Positions 54,951 through 64,000 of a stretch of DNA of 64,000 bases are shown here, piece after piece. The stretch is from NCBI RefSeq assembly GCF_003590715.1, contig NZ_QQVY01000007.1:62001-126000 (forward strand). Direction: 5' to 3'. Numbering within the stretch: the first letter of the stretch is position 1; each line of letters opens with the position of its first letter. The stretch is from Paracoccus sp. JM45. GTDB taxonomy: Bacteria > Pseudomonadota > Alphaproteobacteria > Rhodobacterales > Rhodobacteraceae. Under the pieces are notes generated by a model, which was not told where the DNA came from, did not search any database, and saw only the letters and a program-made list of their open reading frames with translations. The position numbers were made by a program, and so were the translations under genes.

Positions 54951-56735
54951 GTGGAAAACGAAATTGTAGCCGCGATTTTCGAACGAAGGGTCGATTTCGC
55001 TCTGGTCGTTCTCTATCTGGTTTTCATTGTTGCCATAGGCTTCATGTTCAGCGGAAAGTCCAAAGACCCCAGCGAATATTTTCGTGGCGGCGGCAAGATG
55101 CTGTGGTGGATGACAGGGGCCAGCGCGTTTATGGTCCAGTTCAGTGCCTGGACGTTTACCGGTGCTGCGGGCAAGGCCTATTCCGACGGGCTTTCGGTCG
55201 CTGTCATCTTCATCGGGAACGCTGTCGGCTATTTCGTCTCGTTCCTGCTGGTCGCCGAGATTTTCCGCCAGACACGTTGTATCACGCCGGTCGATGCCAT
55301 TCGTCGCCGTTACGGCCCTGTGAACGAACAGTTCTTTACATGGGCACAGGTTCCGCTTGGTGTTATTCAGGCAGGTATCTGGCTGAACGGACTTGCGATT
55401 TTTACGTCGGCTGTTTTCGGGATCAGTATTGAGTGGACCATCGTGATCACCGGCCTGATCGTGATGTTCGTTTCGCTTAGCGGCGGCGCATGGGCGGTCG
55501 TGGCCAGTGACTATGTCCAGATGCTTGTCATCATGGCAATCTCGATTACCGCAACCGCGTTCGTTGCCTTTGAATACGGTGTGGGAAATGTCATCGCAGA
55601 ATTTCCGGGGCATCTTCTGACCAATGACGTCAATTATGTCGGGCTGTTCGTGGTCTGGTGTTTGATGTCGATCACCAAGCAGATATTCAGCACGAACAAT
55701 CTGTATGATGCGTCACGGTATCTGGTCGCAAAGGACAGCCTGAATGCCAAGAAAGCTGCATTGCTGGCGTCCGTCCTGATGTTTGCCGGTGCGTTTATCT
55801 GGTTCCTGCCGCCAATGGCGACTGCCGTGATGGGCATCGATCTTGGCGCGATGTATCCGACCCTTGGCAATAAGGCGGGTGATGCGGCCTATCTGGCATT
55901 CGTCGATATCGCGATGCCTGTCGGTATGGTCGGGATCATGATTGCGGCGATGTTCTCGGCGACGATGTCGTCGATGGACACGGGGTTGAACCGCAGTGCG
56001 GGCATCATGTGCATGAACTTCTATCAACCGGTGATCAAGAAGGGCACGGCGGGCAATGCCGAACTGATTGTCGCTGGTAAGATCATGACCTTTCTGTTCG
56101 GCGTCGCCATCATTCTGGTCAGCTTGTTTATTTCGTCACTGCAGAACATCAGTCTGTTCGACATCATGTTGCAGATGGGCAGCTTAATCCAGATGCCGAT
56201 CCTGATCCCGCTGTTCCTTGCGATCTTTGTGCGCCGCGTGCCGGATTGGGGTCCATGGGCCACTGTGATTGTGGGTCTTGGGGTGTCTCTGGCATCGAAA
56301 TACCTGCTGACACCAGACCTTCTGGGGAACATCACGGGGATCGATTTTACCGGACGTGAAAGCAGTGATCTGGTGTTTACCGTTTCGATGGCGCTGCATC
56401 TGACGGTCACGACAGGCTTCTTCTTTATGACGCGTCTGTTCTATAAGGGCCTGTCGCCTGTCCGCCATCAGGAGATTGATAATTTCTTCGAGGATATTTC
56501 CACGCCCGTAGTCTCGGCCCCCGGTGCTTCGGAAACCGATCTGGAACAGCGAAACAAGCTGGGAACGCTGGCGCTGGTCTATGGCGCGACGATCTTCCTG
56601 CTGCCGTTGATCCCGCAGCCTGACGGGCGCATGGCCGCATTTCTGGGCTTTGGCCTGACCGGCGGCATTGTCTTCGGTATCGGCTTTCTTCTTAAACTGT
56701 CGGCGAAAAAGGGCGCGGCTGTCGCGCGCCCCTGA
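54951..56735 (+). CDS. Sodium:solute symporter family (SSS) transporter
   Basis: 594 residues from a GTG at 54951 preceded by GGGAGA; an ATG seven codons upstream (54930) is an alternative. About 13-14 membrane helices. SSS features: YFRGGGKMLWWMTGASAFMVQFSAWTFTGAAGKAY, KQIFSTNNLYDASRYLVAKDS and IAAMFSATMSSMDTGLNRSAGI. It is longer than the nic-cluster symporter and lacks a small partner gene. Substrate unknown; a MATE gene follows after 14 bp. Confidence 0.9.
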   Translation: MENEIVAAIFERRVDFALVVLYLVFIVAIGFMFSGKSKDPSEYFRGGGKMLWWMTGASAFMVQFSAWTFTGAAGKAYSDGLSVAVIFIGNAVGYFVSFLLVAEIFRQTRCITPVDAIRRRYGPVNEQFFTWAQVPLGVIQAGIWLNGLAIFTSAVFGISIEWTIVITGLIVMFVSLSGGAWAVVASDYVQMLVIMAISITATAFVAFEYGVGNVIAEFPGHLLTNDVNYVGLFVVWCLMSITKQIFSTNNLYDASRYLVAKDSLNAKKAALLASVLMFAGAFIWFLPPMATAVMGIDLGAMYPTLGNKAGDAAYLAFVDIAMPVGMVGIMIAAMFSATMSSMDTGLNRSAGIMCMNFYQPVIKKGTAGNAELIVAGKIMTFLFGVAIILVSLFISSLQNISLFDIMLQMGSLIQMPILIPLFLAIFVRRVPDWGPWATVIVGLGVSLASKYLLTPDLLGNITGIDFTGRESSDLVFTVSMALHLTVTTGFFFMTRLFYKGLSPVRHQEIDNFFEDISTPVVSAPGASETDLEQRNKLGTLALVYGATIFLLPLIPQPDGRMAAFLGFGLTGGIVFGIGFLLKLSAKKGAAVARP

Positions 56736-56749
56736 TACGGGTGCGATCA

Positions 56750-58102
56750 ATGCCGGACACTGCAAAACCGGGCCTATGGGATGTGTTCAACATCGCATGG
56801 CCCCTGACCCTGATGGCAATGATGCTGAACGGCATCGTTGTCATCGACGCCTATCTGGTCTCTTCACTGGGTGAGGAAGCATTGGCCGCCATGGGCCTTG
56901 CGACCGCCTTCGGCAGCCTGCTGCTGGGGGTCCTGTTTGCCTTTTCGACAGCCACCCAGATCCGGATTGCCCAAGCCTACGGATCGGAACGACCTTTCGC
57001 CTTGAAGACGGGCTTCTATGCCGGTCTGGTCATCAACCTGTGTGCGGCTGGGATCGGGGTCGGCATCGTCTGGATTGTCAGCGGCCCGTTAATCGATACA
57101 TTTGCCCATAATAGGTGGATCGCCGAACAGGCCCGAAGCTATCTTGGGGTTTTCCTGATCCTGATCATGATCGAGGCTGTCGCCCAATGCCTCAGCAGCT
57201 ATTTCAATGGGCGCGGCAAATCCATTATGCCGTTCCGCAGTTATCTGATCGCTGTTCCTGTCAATGTGACGGTCAGCTATACCTTGATCCACGGTAATTT
57301 CGGCTTTCCGGCACTAGGCGTCATGGGCGCAGCAATCGGCAGCGCTGTTGCCTCGCTGGCGCGGGCTGGTTTCCTTTGCACGGTTTTTTACAGGATGACC
57401 ATGGCCCATCTGGCCGAGCAAGGCTGGTTGAACGGGACGTTCCTTTTGTCCGTTCGCCGTCACTTGGTGTTTGCCCTGCCAATCGCGGGCACATTTATCA
57501 GCAATGCGGTTGCGACCTCGGTCCTTGCATTGCTTTTTGCCAGGCTAAGCGTGAACCAATTTGCTGCCATGACGCTGATTACGCCGTGGATCAACCTGAC
57601 AGGACATATCGGAACCTCGATCGCGCAGGCGTCGGGAATTATCGTCGCACAACTGTTGGGACGTAAATTGCCACCGCCCCGGATTGACGCCTTCCTTAGC
57701 CGTGCATGGCGTATGGCGTTTGTCGCTGCCGGATTGGTGTCGCTGACCTATCTGGTGATCTGTCTGGCATCCCAGACCCTCTATGGTAATCTTGAACCTG
57801 AAACACAGGCCGCTTTGATCAGTTTCCTGCCGGTGCTGTTGTTGCTGCCTTTTCCCAAAGGCTCGAACGCGATGTGTGGACATACGCTGCGTGCGGGAGG
57901 GGATACCCTTTACGTCATGAACATTTTCATTGTCGCGCAGTGGATGTTCCGCGTCCCGCTGACTGCCGTATTCATCCTGTTTCTGGACCTGTCAGTGACC
58001 TGGGTCTTCGCCCTGTTTCTGGCCGAAGAGCTGGTCAAACTGGGACCGTTCCACCGGCGACTTTTCAAGGGTGAATGGAAACACCGACTGGAGCAGGAGT
58101 AG
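56750..58102 (+). CDS. MATE-family multidrug/metabolite exporter
   Basis: 450 residues from the ATG at 56750 (a GTG three codons earlier is possible). Twelve predicted helices in two similar halves. MATE patterns: FNIAWPLTLMAMMLNGIVVIDAYLVSSLGEEALAAMGLATAF, YFNGRGKSIMPF, GTSIAQASGIIVAQLLGRK and CGHTLRAGGDTLYVM. It follows the symporter closely, so an importer and an exporter are made from one transcript. Substrate unknown. Confidence 0.9.
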   Translation: MPDTAKPGLWDVFNIAWPLTLMAMMLNGIVVIDAYLVSSLGEEALAAMGLATAFGSLLLGVLFAFSTATQIRIAQAYGSERPFALKTGFYAGLVINLCAAGIGVGIVWIVSGPLIDTFAHNRWIAEQARSYLGVFLILIMIEAVAQCLSSYFNGRGKSIMPFRSYLIAVPVNVTVSYTLIHGNFGFPALGVMGAAIGSAVASLARAGFLCTVFYRMTMAHLAEQGWLNGTFLLSVRRHLVFALPIAGTFISNAVATSVLALLFARLSVNQFAAMTLITPWINLTGHIGTSIAQASGIIVAQLLGRKLPPPRIDAFLSRAWRMAFVAAGLVSLTYLVICLASQTLYGNLEPETQAALISFLPVLLLLPFPKGSNAMCGHTLRAGGDTLYVMNIFIVAQWMFRVPLTAVFILFLDLSVTWVFALFLAEELVKLGPFHRRLFKGEWKHRLEQE

Positions 58103-58111
58103 CCAGATCCG

Positions 58112-58930
58112 CTATCTGACAGCAAAGCTCATCGCGGACAGCGCGGTCATCCAGTTGACGACATCGGCCATTGTGGCGCAGTCGAAAGCAACCGTCATGG
58201 CGTCGACGCGGATGGCGGGTGGAAGGATCGCGAATTGATCAGCAAGGACCGCAGAGTTAGCGACAAATTCGGCACGGAACGGGCCAATGGGTGGCTGGGG
58301 CGCAAATTCACCAGCTGCTTTGACCGCACGCGTGGCTGTCACACGCAGCAAATCCCGTGCACGCAATACTGAAAGCGCACGCGCCGCGCGCTGGCCGAAC
58401 GCCTGTTTGACCACGGCAAATTCCGCTTGCGGAAACAGCGACCGGTTTTCGGCATAGGTCACATCATCGCCCGATATCATACCGACCGGCACACCCAGTT
58501 CCGCGGCATAGGCACCATAGATCGCCGGTTCGCCGCAGGGCATGCCGTTGATGCGCACTTGATGAAATGCAAAGCCGTTGGTCGTATGGGACAGAACGCC
58601 ACCGGCACCAGCCCGGGAATGGTGGCCGATCATGCAGAACAGATCATATCCCGCCTCCAGCCCGCAGGCCATATTTATGGGTTTGGGTTTGCCAAGAATA
58701 ATATCGGCTGCCGGATGCAGCAATTCGGGCAGCAGATTGGTCATCTGTCCGTGCGAGTCATTCACCACAATCTCGGACGCGCCGCCTTCCAGAAGGCCCT
58801 CGACCACTGCGTTGACCTCTTTCGTCATCAGGATACGGGCTTTTTCATATTCCGCATGACCTGCCTGACATTGGGCGGGGGTGACGACGCCTGCCACCCC
58901 CTCGATATCGGCCGAGATATAGATCCGCAT
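58112..58930 (-). CDS. dppA: M55-family D-aminopeptidase (DppA type)
   Basis: 272 residues. Metal-site motifs of the family: MRIYISADIEGVAG (Asp8, Glu10), VNDSHGQM and MIGHHSRAG. It removes D-amino acids from the N-terminus of peptides and is encoded with dipeptide transporters in Bacillus-type dpp operons. Here it ends a peptide ABC operon, 9 bp after the DppC-type gene, suggesting use of cell-wall-derived D-amino-acid peptides. Confidence 0.93.
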   Translation of the reverse strand: MRIYISADIEGVAGVVTPAQCQAGHAEYEKARILMTKEVNAVVEGLLEGGASEIVVNDSHGQMTNLLPELLHPAADIILGKPKPINMACGLEAGYDLFCMIGHHSRAGAGGVLSHTTNGFAFHQVRINGMPCGEPAIYGAYAAELGVPVGMISGDDVTYAENRSLFPQAEFAVVKQAFGQRAARALSVLRARDLLRVTATRAVKAAGEFAPQPPIGPFRAEFVANSAVLADQFAILPPAIRVDAMTVAFDCATMADVVNWMTALSAMSFAVR

Positions 58931-58939
58931 TTTAACCCC

Positions 58940-59824
58940 CTAGTGTGAACGCAGTTTGGGGTCCAAGGCATCGCGCAGCCCGTCACCCAGCAGGTTGAAG
59001 CCCAGCACCGTCAGGAAAATGGCCAGACCGGGGAACATCGTCAGGTGGTCAGCGACCCCCATATAGGTCCGCCCGTCAGCCAGCATGGCACCCCATTCCG
59101 GTGACGGCGGCTGTGCGCCCAGCCCGATAAATGACAGCGCCGCCGCCGTCAGAATTGATGTGCCGATCCGCATCGAGAAATAGACGATCACATTCGGCAG
59201 GGTGCCGGGCAGGATATGGCGCAGCATAATCACGCTGTCAGCCACGCCGACTGCACGGGCGGCATCGACATAGACCGCCTGCTTCAGCTGCAATGTCGTT
59301 CCGCGGGCCAGCCGTGCAAAGACCGGCACCGAAAAGATCGCCACGGCATAGATAACATTGGTGATCCCCGGTCCAAGGATGGCGATCACTGCGATTGCCA
59401 GCAGGATCCCCGGAAAGGCCAGCAACAGATCACACAAACGCATGACGGCGCTGTCGATCCATTTGCCATAAAAGCCCGCGACGATCCCCAGACCGACGCC
59501 CCCGATCGCACCCAGACTGACCGAAAGGAAGCCGACCGCCAGCGAGATGCGCGCCCCCCAGATGATCCGGCTGAAAATATCTCGGCCATACGTGTCGGTT
59601 CCCGCCCAATGCTGCGCCGATGGCCCTTGCAGGACATTCATATAATCGGGCGCCGAAGGGTCATAGGGCGCAACCCATGGGGCAAAAGTCGCAGCCAGGA
59701 TCAGAAGGCCAAGGAAAGCCAATGCGACCAAAGCCACCTTCTGACGCAGGAAACGGCGCCAGAATTCGGCCAATGGCCTGCGGGTTTTGCCGGGCAGATC
59801 CGTATTTGTGCTTGGAACGCTCAT
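58940..59824 (-). CDS. ABC transporter permease, DppC type (second peptide system)
   Basis: 294 residues with six membrane helices. [26 protein letters not shown] and EAA loop [22 protein letters not shown] are DppC landmarks. The ATG overlaps the DppB-type stop by 4 bp. Confidence 0.93.
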   Translation of the reverse strand: MSVPSTNTDLPGKTRRPLAEFWRRFLRQKVALVALAFLGLLILAATFAPWVAPYDPSAPDYMNVLQGPSAQHWAGTDTYGRDIFSRIIWGARISLAVGFLSVSLGAIGGVGLGIVAGFYGKWIDSAVMRLCDLLLAFPGILLAIAVIAILGPGITNVIYAVAIFSVPVFARLARGTTLQLKQAVYVDAARAVGVADSVIMLRHILPGTLPNVIVYFSMRIGTSILTAAALSFIGLGAQPPSPEWGAMLADGRTYMGVADHLTMFPGLAIFLTVLGFNLLGDGLRDALDPKLRSH

Positions 59825-60741
59825 TTGTAACGGATCTCCGGATTGACAAGAACGTAGAGGATATCGACCAGAAGGTTGATGAATATGAACTGGAGCGAGA
59901 ACATCAGCACCAGCGCCTGAATGACGGGATAGTCGCGATAGCTGACGCTATCGACCAGCAGTCGACCAACACCGGGCCATGCGAAGACGCTTTCGATGAC
60001 GATCGAGCCGCCCAGAAGAAAGCCGAACTGCAGGCCGACCATGGTGATGATCGGGATCAGGGCGTTGCGCAGTGAATGGTGCCAGATCACAGACCGTTCG
60101 GGCACACCTTTGGCGCGGGCCGTGCGGACGTAATCCTCGCGCGCGATCTCGATAAAGGCGGAACGGGTAAAGCGTGCCATGACTGCGGCGACGCCCAGAC
60201 CTAAGGTAAAGGATGGCATCAGGAAATGCTGCCATGTCCCGTATCCGCCGGTCGGCAGCCACCCCAAGCGGACCGAAAACAGGTTGATCAACAAAAGACC
60301 CAACCAGAACGGAGGGAAGGAAATTCCTGACACTGCAAGGATCATGCCGCCATAATCGGGCCACTTCCCGCGCTTGACTGCCGAGACGACGCCGATCAGC
60401 AGACCCAATGCCACCGACCATATCATCGCGATCACCGTCAGCCAGACAGTGGGCATCAGCCGCATGCCGATTTCCTCGACCACCGGACGGCGGGTTTTCA
60501 GTGAAACACCGAAATCGCCCTGCACCGTATGGGTAATATAGGTCAGGAACTGATGCGGCAGTGACTGGTCCAGCCCCAAGGCCGCGCGTACGGCAGCAAC
60601 ATCACTGGCCGTCGCCTCGGGTCCGGCAACAAGCCGCGCGGGGTCCCCAGGCAGCATATGCACAAAGGCAAAGACTGCCAGTGTCACCATCAGGATCACC
60701 GGAATCGTTCCAAGCAGTCTTTTGATCAGATAGGATAGCAT
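59821..60741 (-). CDS. ABC transporter permease, DppB type (second peptide system)
   Basis: 306 residues with six membrane helices. N-terminal [32 protein letters not shown] and EAA loop [24 protein letters not shown] are classical DppB. It follows the binding-protein gene after about 100 bp. Confidence 0.94.
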   Translation of the reverse strand: MLSYLIKRLLGTIPVILMVTLAVFAFVHMLPGDPARLVAGPEATASDVAAVRAALGLDQSLPHQFLTYITHTVQGDFGVSLKTRRPVVEEIGMRLMPTVWLTVIAMIWSVALGLLIGVVSAVKRGKWPDYGGMILAVSGISFPPFWLGLLLINLFSVRLGWLPTGGYGTWQHFLMPSFTLGLGVAAVMARFTRSAFIEIAREDYVRTARAKGVPERSVIWHHSLRNALIPIITMVGLQFGFLLGGSIVIESVFAWPGVGRLLVDSVSYRDYPVIQALVLMFSLQFIFINLLVDILYVLVNPEIRYK

Positions 60742-60844
60742 GTGATCTTCTTATCTTGGTCGGGGCGGGCCCCTGACATGTGTCTTGCCCCACTGCGGTC
60801 AGGCAAAGGCGTGCGGGGACAGCGCGAACTGTCCCCACGTGTGA

Positions 60845-62371
60845 TCATTCGCTGAAAGCTGCATCTTCCAGCAGGAAGCCACGGTCGGGCAGCATATGGA
60901 CGCCCGTAACATCCGCCGTCTGCGCCGCAATCAGGTCGGCCACGCCAAGGAAAATCCAAGGCGCACCTTCCCAAGCCAGTTTCTGGGCGGTTTCGTAATG
61001 GGTCGCGCGTTCTTCGGGATTGGCGGTGGAAATTGCGCCATTGATGGCCGCGTCGACCTTGTCATCGGTGAAATAGGCGACGTTGAACATATTCGGAGGG
61101 GTGTTTTCACCCAGCAACAGGGGGCGGATGCCCCAGTCGGCGTCACCGGTCGACGACGACCAGCCCCCGTAATACATCTGCACCTCGGCATCCTCTGGCG
61201 TTTCGATAGACCAGATGCGCTGTGCGGCAACGCCGGCTTCCAGCGGAACGATGTTCAGATCGACGTTGATCTGCGACAGCTGCTGTTGAAGGAACTGCAT
61301 GGCGCGCAGGGATTCCGTGTTGGAATTGGCCCAGATCTCGGTTGAGAAGCCATCCTCGTATCCGGCTTCGGCCATCAGCTGTTTGGCCTTATCCAGATCA
61401 TAGTCATAATCGCCCGCGTTCACATGGAACGACAGACCTTCGGGAATGATGGAATCTGCCGGTTTGCACAATCCGCTGAAGACGATCTTGCAGAAAGCAT
61501 CCTTATCCACGGCATAGTTCAGGGCCTGACGTACCTTCTTGTTACCGAAAGGTTCCTTGTTGTTATTCAGCGCAACGTAATATTCCACGATCGAAGGAGA
61601 GGTTTCGACCGTCAGATCGGGGTTATTCTCAATCACCTTGATCAGTTCGGGCGGGAAGTTCGGGACAAATTGCGCCTCGCCGGTTTGCAGCATCGCCATG
61701 CGCGCACCCGATTCCGGAACCGAGCGGATGATGACGTTGTCGACTTTGGCTGGTCCTTTCCAGTAATCGTCGTTACGCGACACTTCCAAGGTATCGGCGG
61801 CCCAGTTCTGGAAGATGAACGCGCCGGTGCCGACGGGGTGACGGTCGATATCATCGCCATATTCCGCCAGCGCGGCGGGCGAGATGATCATCGCACCCGG
61901 ATGCGCCAAAGACGCGATCATCGCGCCGAAGGGCGCATCAAGGACCAGTTTGACGGTGTAATCGTCAACGACCTGAACGTCGCTGATCATCGACACCAAA
62001 CTGCGGCGCGACAGGTTGTTGTCGGGGTTGCGAAGGCGATCCAGATTGGTTTTGACAGCATCGGCATTGAAATCGGTGCCGTCATGGAATTTGACATCAT
62101 GGCGCAGCTTGATGGTGAATTCGGTCGCGTCGCCGTTGCTTTCATAGCTTTCGGCAAGCAGCGGGACCAGATTCATATCCTCGTCAAAGCCGAACAGACC
62201 CTGATAGATCAGCCGCAGCGAGGTTTGCGACAACGTGTCGTTGACATTGGTCGGATCAAGGCCGGTCAGGTTGTTCTGGATCGCAACGGTCAGATCCTTG
62301 GCCAGCACTGCGCCGGGGGCAAGCATCGCAACACCAAGTGCGGATGAGATCAGCAAAGATTTCAACGTCAT
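60845..62371 (-). CDS. ABC transporter substrate-binding protein, peptide/nickel type (second peptide system)
   Basis: 508 residues with signal peptide ending LAPGAVLAKD. Family 5 features: LTGLDPTNVNDTLSQTSLRLIYQGLFGFDE, FTIKLRHDVKFHDGTDFNADAVKTNLDRL and PVGTGAFIFQNWAADTLEVSRNDDYWKG. It is encoded between the fused ATPase and the permeases. The glutathione importer GsiB is of this type and is also served by a fused ATPase, but the D-aminopeptidase favours peptides. Confidence 0.93.
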   Translation of the reverse strand: MTLKSLLISSALGVAMLAPGAVLAKDLTVAIQNNLTGLDPTNVNDTLSQTSLRLIYQGLFGFDEDMNLVPLLAESYESNGDATEFTIKLRHDVKFHDGTDFNADAVKTNLDRLRNPDNNLSRRSLVSMISDVQVVDDYTVKLVLDAPFGAMIASLAHPGAMIISPAALAEYGDDIDRHPVGTGAFIFQNWAADTLEVSRNDDYWKGPAKVDNVIIRSVPESGARMAMLQTGEAQFVPNFPPELIKVIENNPDLTVETSPSIVEYYVALNNNKEPFGNKKVRQALNYAVDKDAFCKIVFSGLCKPADSIIPEGLSFHVNAGDYDYDLDKAKQLMAEAGYEDGFSTEIWANSNTESLRAMQFLQQQLSQINVDLNIVPLEAGVAAQRIWSIETPEDAEVQMYYGGWSSSTGDADWGIRPLLLGENTPPNMFNVAYFTDDKVDAAINGAISTANPEERATHYETAQKLAWEGAPWIFLGVADLIAAQTADVTGVHMLPDRGFLLEDAAFSE

Positions 62372-62386
62372 GTACCTATCCTTCTT

Positions 62387-64000
62387 TTACGTAAGATCAA
62401 CTGGACCAAAGTTCCCGATCGGGTGGCGGGCAACGAAATGCCGTGGCCCGACCTCGACCAAGGGGGCAACAAAGGGCGGGTCATCGACACGCCGCATCGC
62501 GCTTGGAATTTCACCCTCGATCAGGGAGCGGTTGCGGTCGCGCGCTTCCGGGGATGCGATGGGCACCGCCGACAGAAGCCGTCGCGTATAGGGGTGCTGG
62601 GGGTTTTCGAAAATCTGGCGACGCGGCCCGATTTCCACAATTTGCCCCAGATACATGACGGCGACGCGGTGGCTGACCCGTTCGACAACCGCCATGTCAT
62701 GGCTGATAAAGACATAGGACAGCCCGCGTTTGCGCTGTAATTCCATCATCAGGTTGATCACCTGCGCCTGAATGGACACATCCAGCGCGGCGACGGCCTC
62801 ATCCGTGATCAGCACGTCGGGTTCACCGGCCAAGGCGCGGGCAATGCAGATACGCTGGCGCTGGCCGCCCGAAAACTCGTAGGGATAGCGTTGTGCATGT
62901 TCAGGCCGCAGCCCGACATCCTGAAGCAATTGCGCCACCCGTTCATCGATTCCGCGACCCGATGCCAGACCATGCGTAATCAAGGGTTCGGCGATCGAAA
63001 AGCCGACCGTCAGGCGCGGATCAAGCGATGCGAAAGGGTCCTGAAATACATATTGAATTTTGCGGCGGACGGCTTTGCGCTGTTTCGCAGGCAGATCGAA
63101 AATGTTCTGGCCGTGATACATCACCGCGCCCGAGGTTGCCTCTTGCAGCATCATCAAGGTGCGGCCGGTGGTGGATTTGCCGCAGCCGGATTCCCCGACC
63201 AAGGCAAGGGTTTCGCCCTGACACAGATCGAAGCTGACATTTTCGACGGCATGGACACGGCCCGAAATGCGCGACAGCAGCCCGCGCCGGATATCAAAGC
63301 GGGTGACCAGATTGCGCACCTCTAGCACGGGCTTATCCGCCTGCACCGTGTCCTGCGCCGCATATTCGTGGAAAGCCTCGGCGGCACGGTAATCGCCGCC
63401 TTCTTTCAGCAAAGGAAACGGGCGGGGCAAATCCTGACCGTTCAACGCGCCCAAACGTGGCACAGCCGACAGCAATGCTTGCGTATAGGAATGCTGCGGT
63501 GCGTTGAAAATTTGTTGGACGGTGCCTTTTTCGACCTCTTCGCCGTGGCGCATGACCAGCACTTTATCGGCCACCTCGGCCACGACACCCATGTCGTGGG
63601 TGATGAACAGCACCGCCATCCCCATTTCCTGCTGCAACATCCGGATCAACTGCAGGATCTGCGCCTGAATGGTCACATCCAGCGCGGTCGTCGGTTCATC
63701 GGCAATCAGCAAGCGCGGCTTGCAGCACAGTGCCATGGCGATCATCACCCGCTGGCGCATACCGCCGGACAACTGGTGGGGATGGCGGTCCAGAATGGAT
63801 CTGGCGTCGGGAATGCGGACCTTTTCCAGCATCCGCAGCGCCTCGGCCCGTGCCTGCGCGGCCGAGCAATCCTGGTGCAAGCGCACCGCCTCGGCGATCT
63901 GTTCGCCAACCGTGAATACCGGATTGAGCGACGTCATCGGTTCCTGGAAAATCATCGCGACGTCGTTGCCGCGGATCGCTTCCATTTCAAGCAGGGGGGT
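62387..64000 (-). CDS. Fused double ABC ATP-binding protein (GsiA/DppDF type), 5' end outside window
   Basis: 537 residues are visible; the frame stays open past the right edge, so the first Walker A is missing. Domain 1 keeps Q-loop [13 protein letters not shown], signature [15 protein letters not shown], Walker [13 protein letters not shown] and switch ITHDMGVV. Domain 2 has Walker [11 protein letters not shown]-loop [13 protein letters not shown], signature [15 protein letters not shown], Walker [13 protein letters not shown] and switch ISHDMAVV. The single chain replaces separate DppD and DppF subunits. It is the most upstream gene of this operon in view. Confidence 0.93.
   Translation of the reverse strand, partial: TPLLEMEAIRGNDVAMIFQEPMTSLNPVFTVGEQIAEAVRLHQDCSAAQARAEALRMLEKVRIPDARSILDRHPHQLSGGMRQRVMIAMALCCKPRLLIADEPTTALDVTIQAQILQLIRMLQQEMGMAVLFITHDMGVVAEVADKVLVMRHGEEVEKGTVQQIFNAPQHSYTQALLSAVPRLGALNGQDLPRPFPLLKEGGDYRAAEAFHEYAAQDTVQADKPVLEVRNLVTRFDIRRGLLSRISGRVHAVENVSFDLCQGETLALVGESGCGKSTTGRTLMMLQEATSGAVMYHGQNIFDLPAKQRKAVRRKIQYVFQDPFASLDPRLTVGFSIAEPLITHGLASGRGIDERVAQLLQDVGLRPEHAQRYPYEFSGGQRQRICIARALAGEPDVLITDEAVAALDVSIQAQVINLMMELQRKRGLSYVFISHDMAVVERVSHRVAVMYLGQIVEIGPRRQIFENPQHPYTRRLLSAVPIASPEARDRNRSLIEGEIPSAMRRVDDPPFVAPLVEVGPRHFVARHPIGNFGPVDLT

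Overview
The window looks like chromosome from an alphaproteobacterium, most likely a Rhodobacteraceae (Roseobacter-group) bacterium. The evidence is moderately high GC, dense operons with ATGA/TAATG gene overlaps, a PutA without a DNA-binding domain paired with an Lrp-type PutR, tripartite tricarboxylate (TTT) transporters, a LuxI/LuxR pair and a cobalamin riboswitch. Species cannot be named from sequence alone. No rRNA, tRNA, insertion sequence, phage gene or CRISPR array was seen.

Layout. 1-3453: proline catabolism (putA, cut by the left edge, and divergent putR). 3436-12433: a selenium/formate block on the minus strand, fdoG-fdoH-fdoI-fdhE-selA-selB. fdoG is read through an in-frame UGA (Sec200) followed by a SECIS-like hairpin. 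12737-15770: a divergent three-gene PhnDCE-like ABC transporter that I infer carries a selenium oxyanion. 15767-17364: quorum sensing (luxI, a 68-residue ORF, luxR). 17355-21936: xylulokinase and a TTT transporter. 21923-23779: CPA2 cation/proton antiporter. 23850-26966: a B12-type ABC importer behind a cobalamin riboswitch, with a 45-residue ORF between riboswitch and ATPase gene. 27096-30084: second TTT transporter.

30345-41934 is an apparently complete nicotinate degradation island: nicF, nicX, nicD, nicE, a broken TetR gene in the position of a NicS-type repressor, nicR, nicA, nicB, nicC, then a sodium/solute symporter with a 61-residue partner. Together the enzymes would convert nicotinate to 6-hydroxynicotinate, 2,5-dihydroxypyridine, N-formylmaleamate, maleamate, maleate and fumarate, releasing formate and ammonia. 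The formate could feed the selenium-dependent formate dehydrogenase upstream.

42016-54482 is a divergent pair of tightly coupled operons. On the minus strand a GntR regulator is followed by creatininase-family, ketopantoate-reductase-like, SDR, polysaccharide-deacetylase/cyclic-imidase-like and isoaspartyl-peptidase genes. On the plus strand lie a full dipeptide-type ABC transporter and an M32 carboxypeptidase. I recognise each family but not the pathway; this is the best candidate for an undescribed system. 54951-58102: a second sodium/solute symporter and a MATE exporter. 58112-64000: a second peptide ABC operon with a D-aminopeptidase, running off the right edge.
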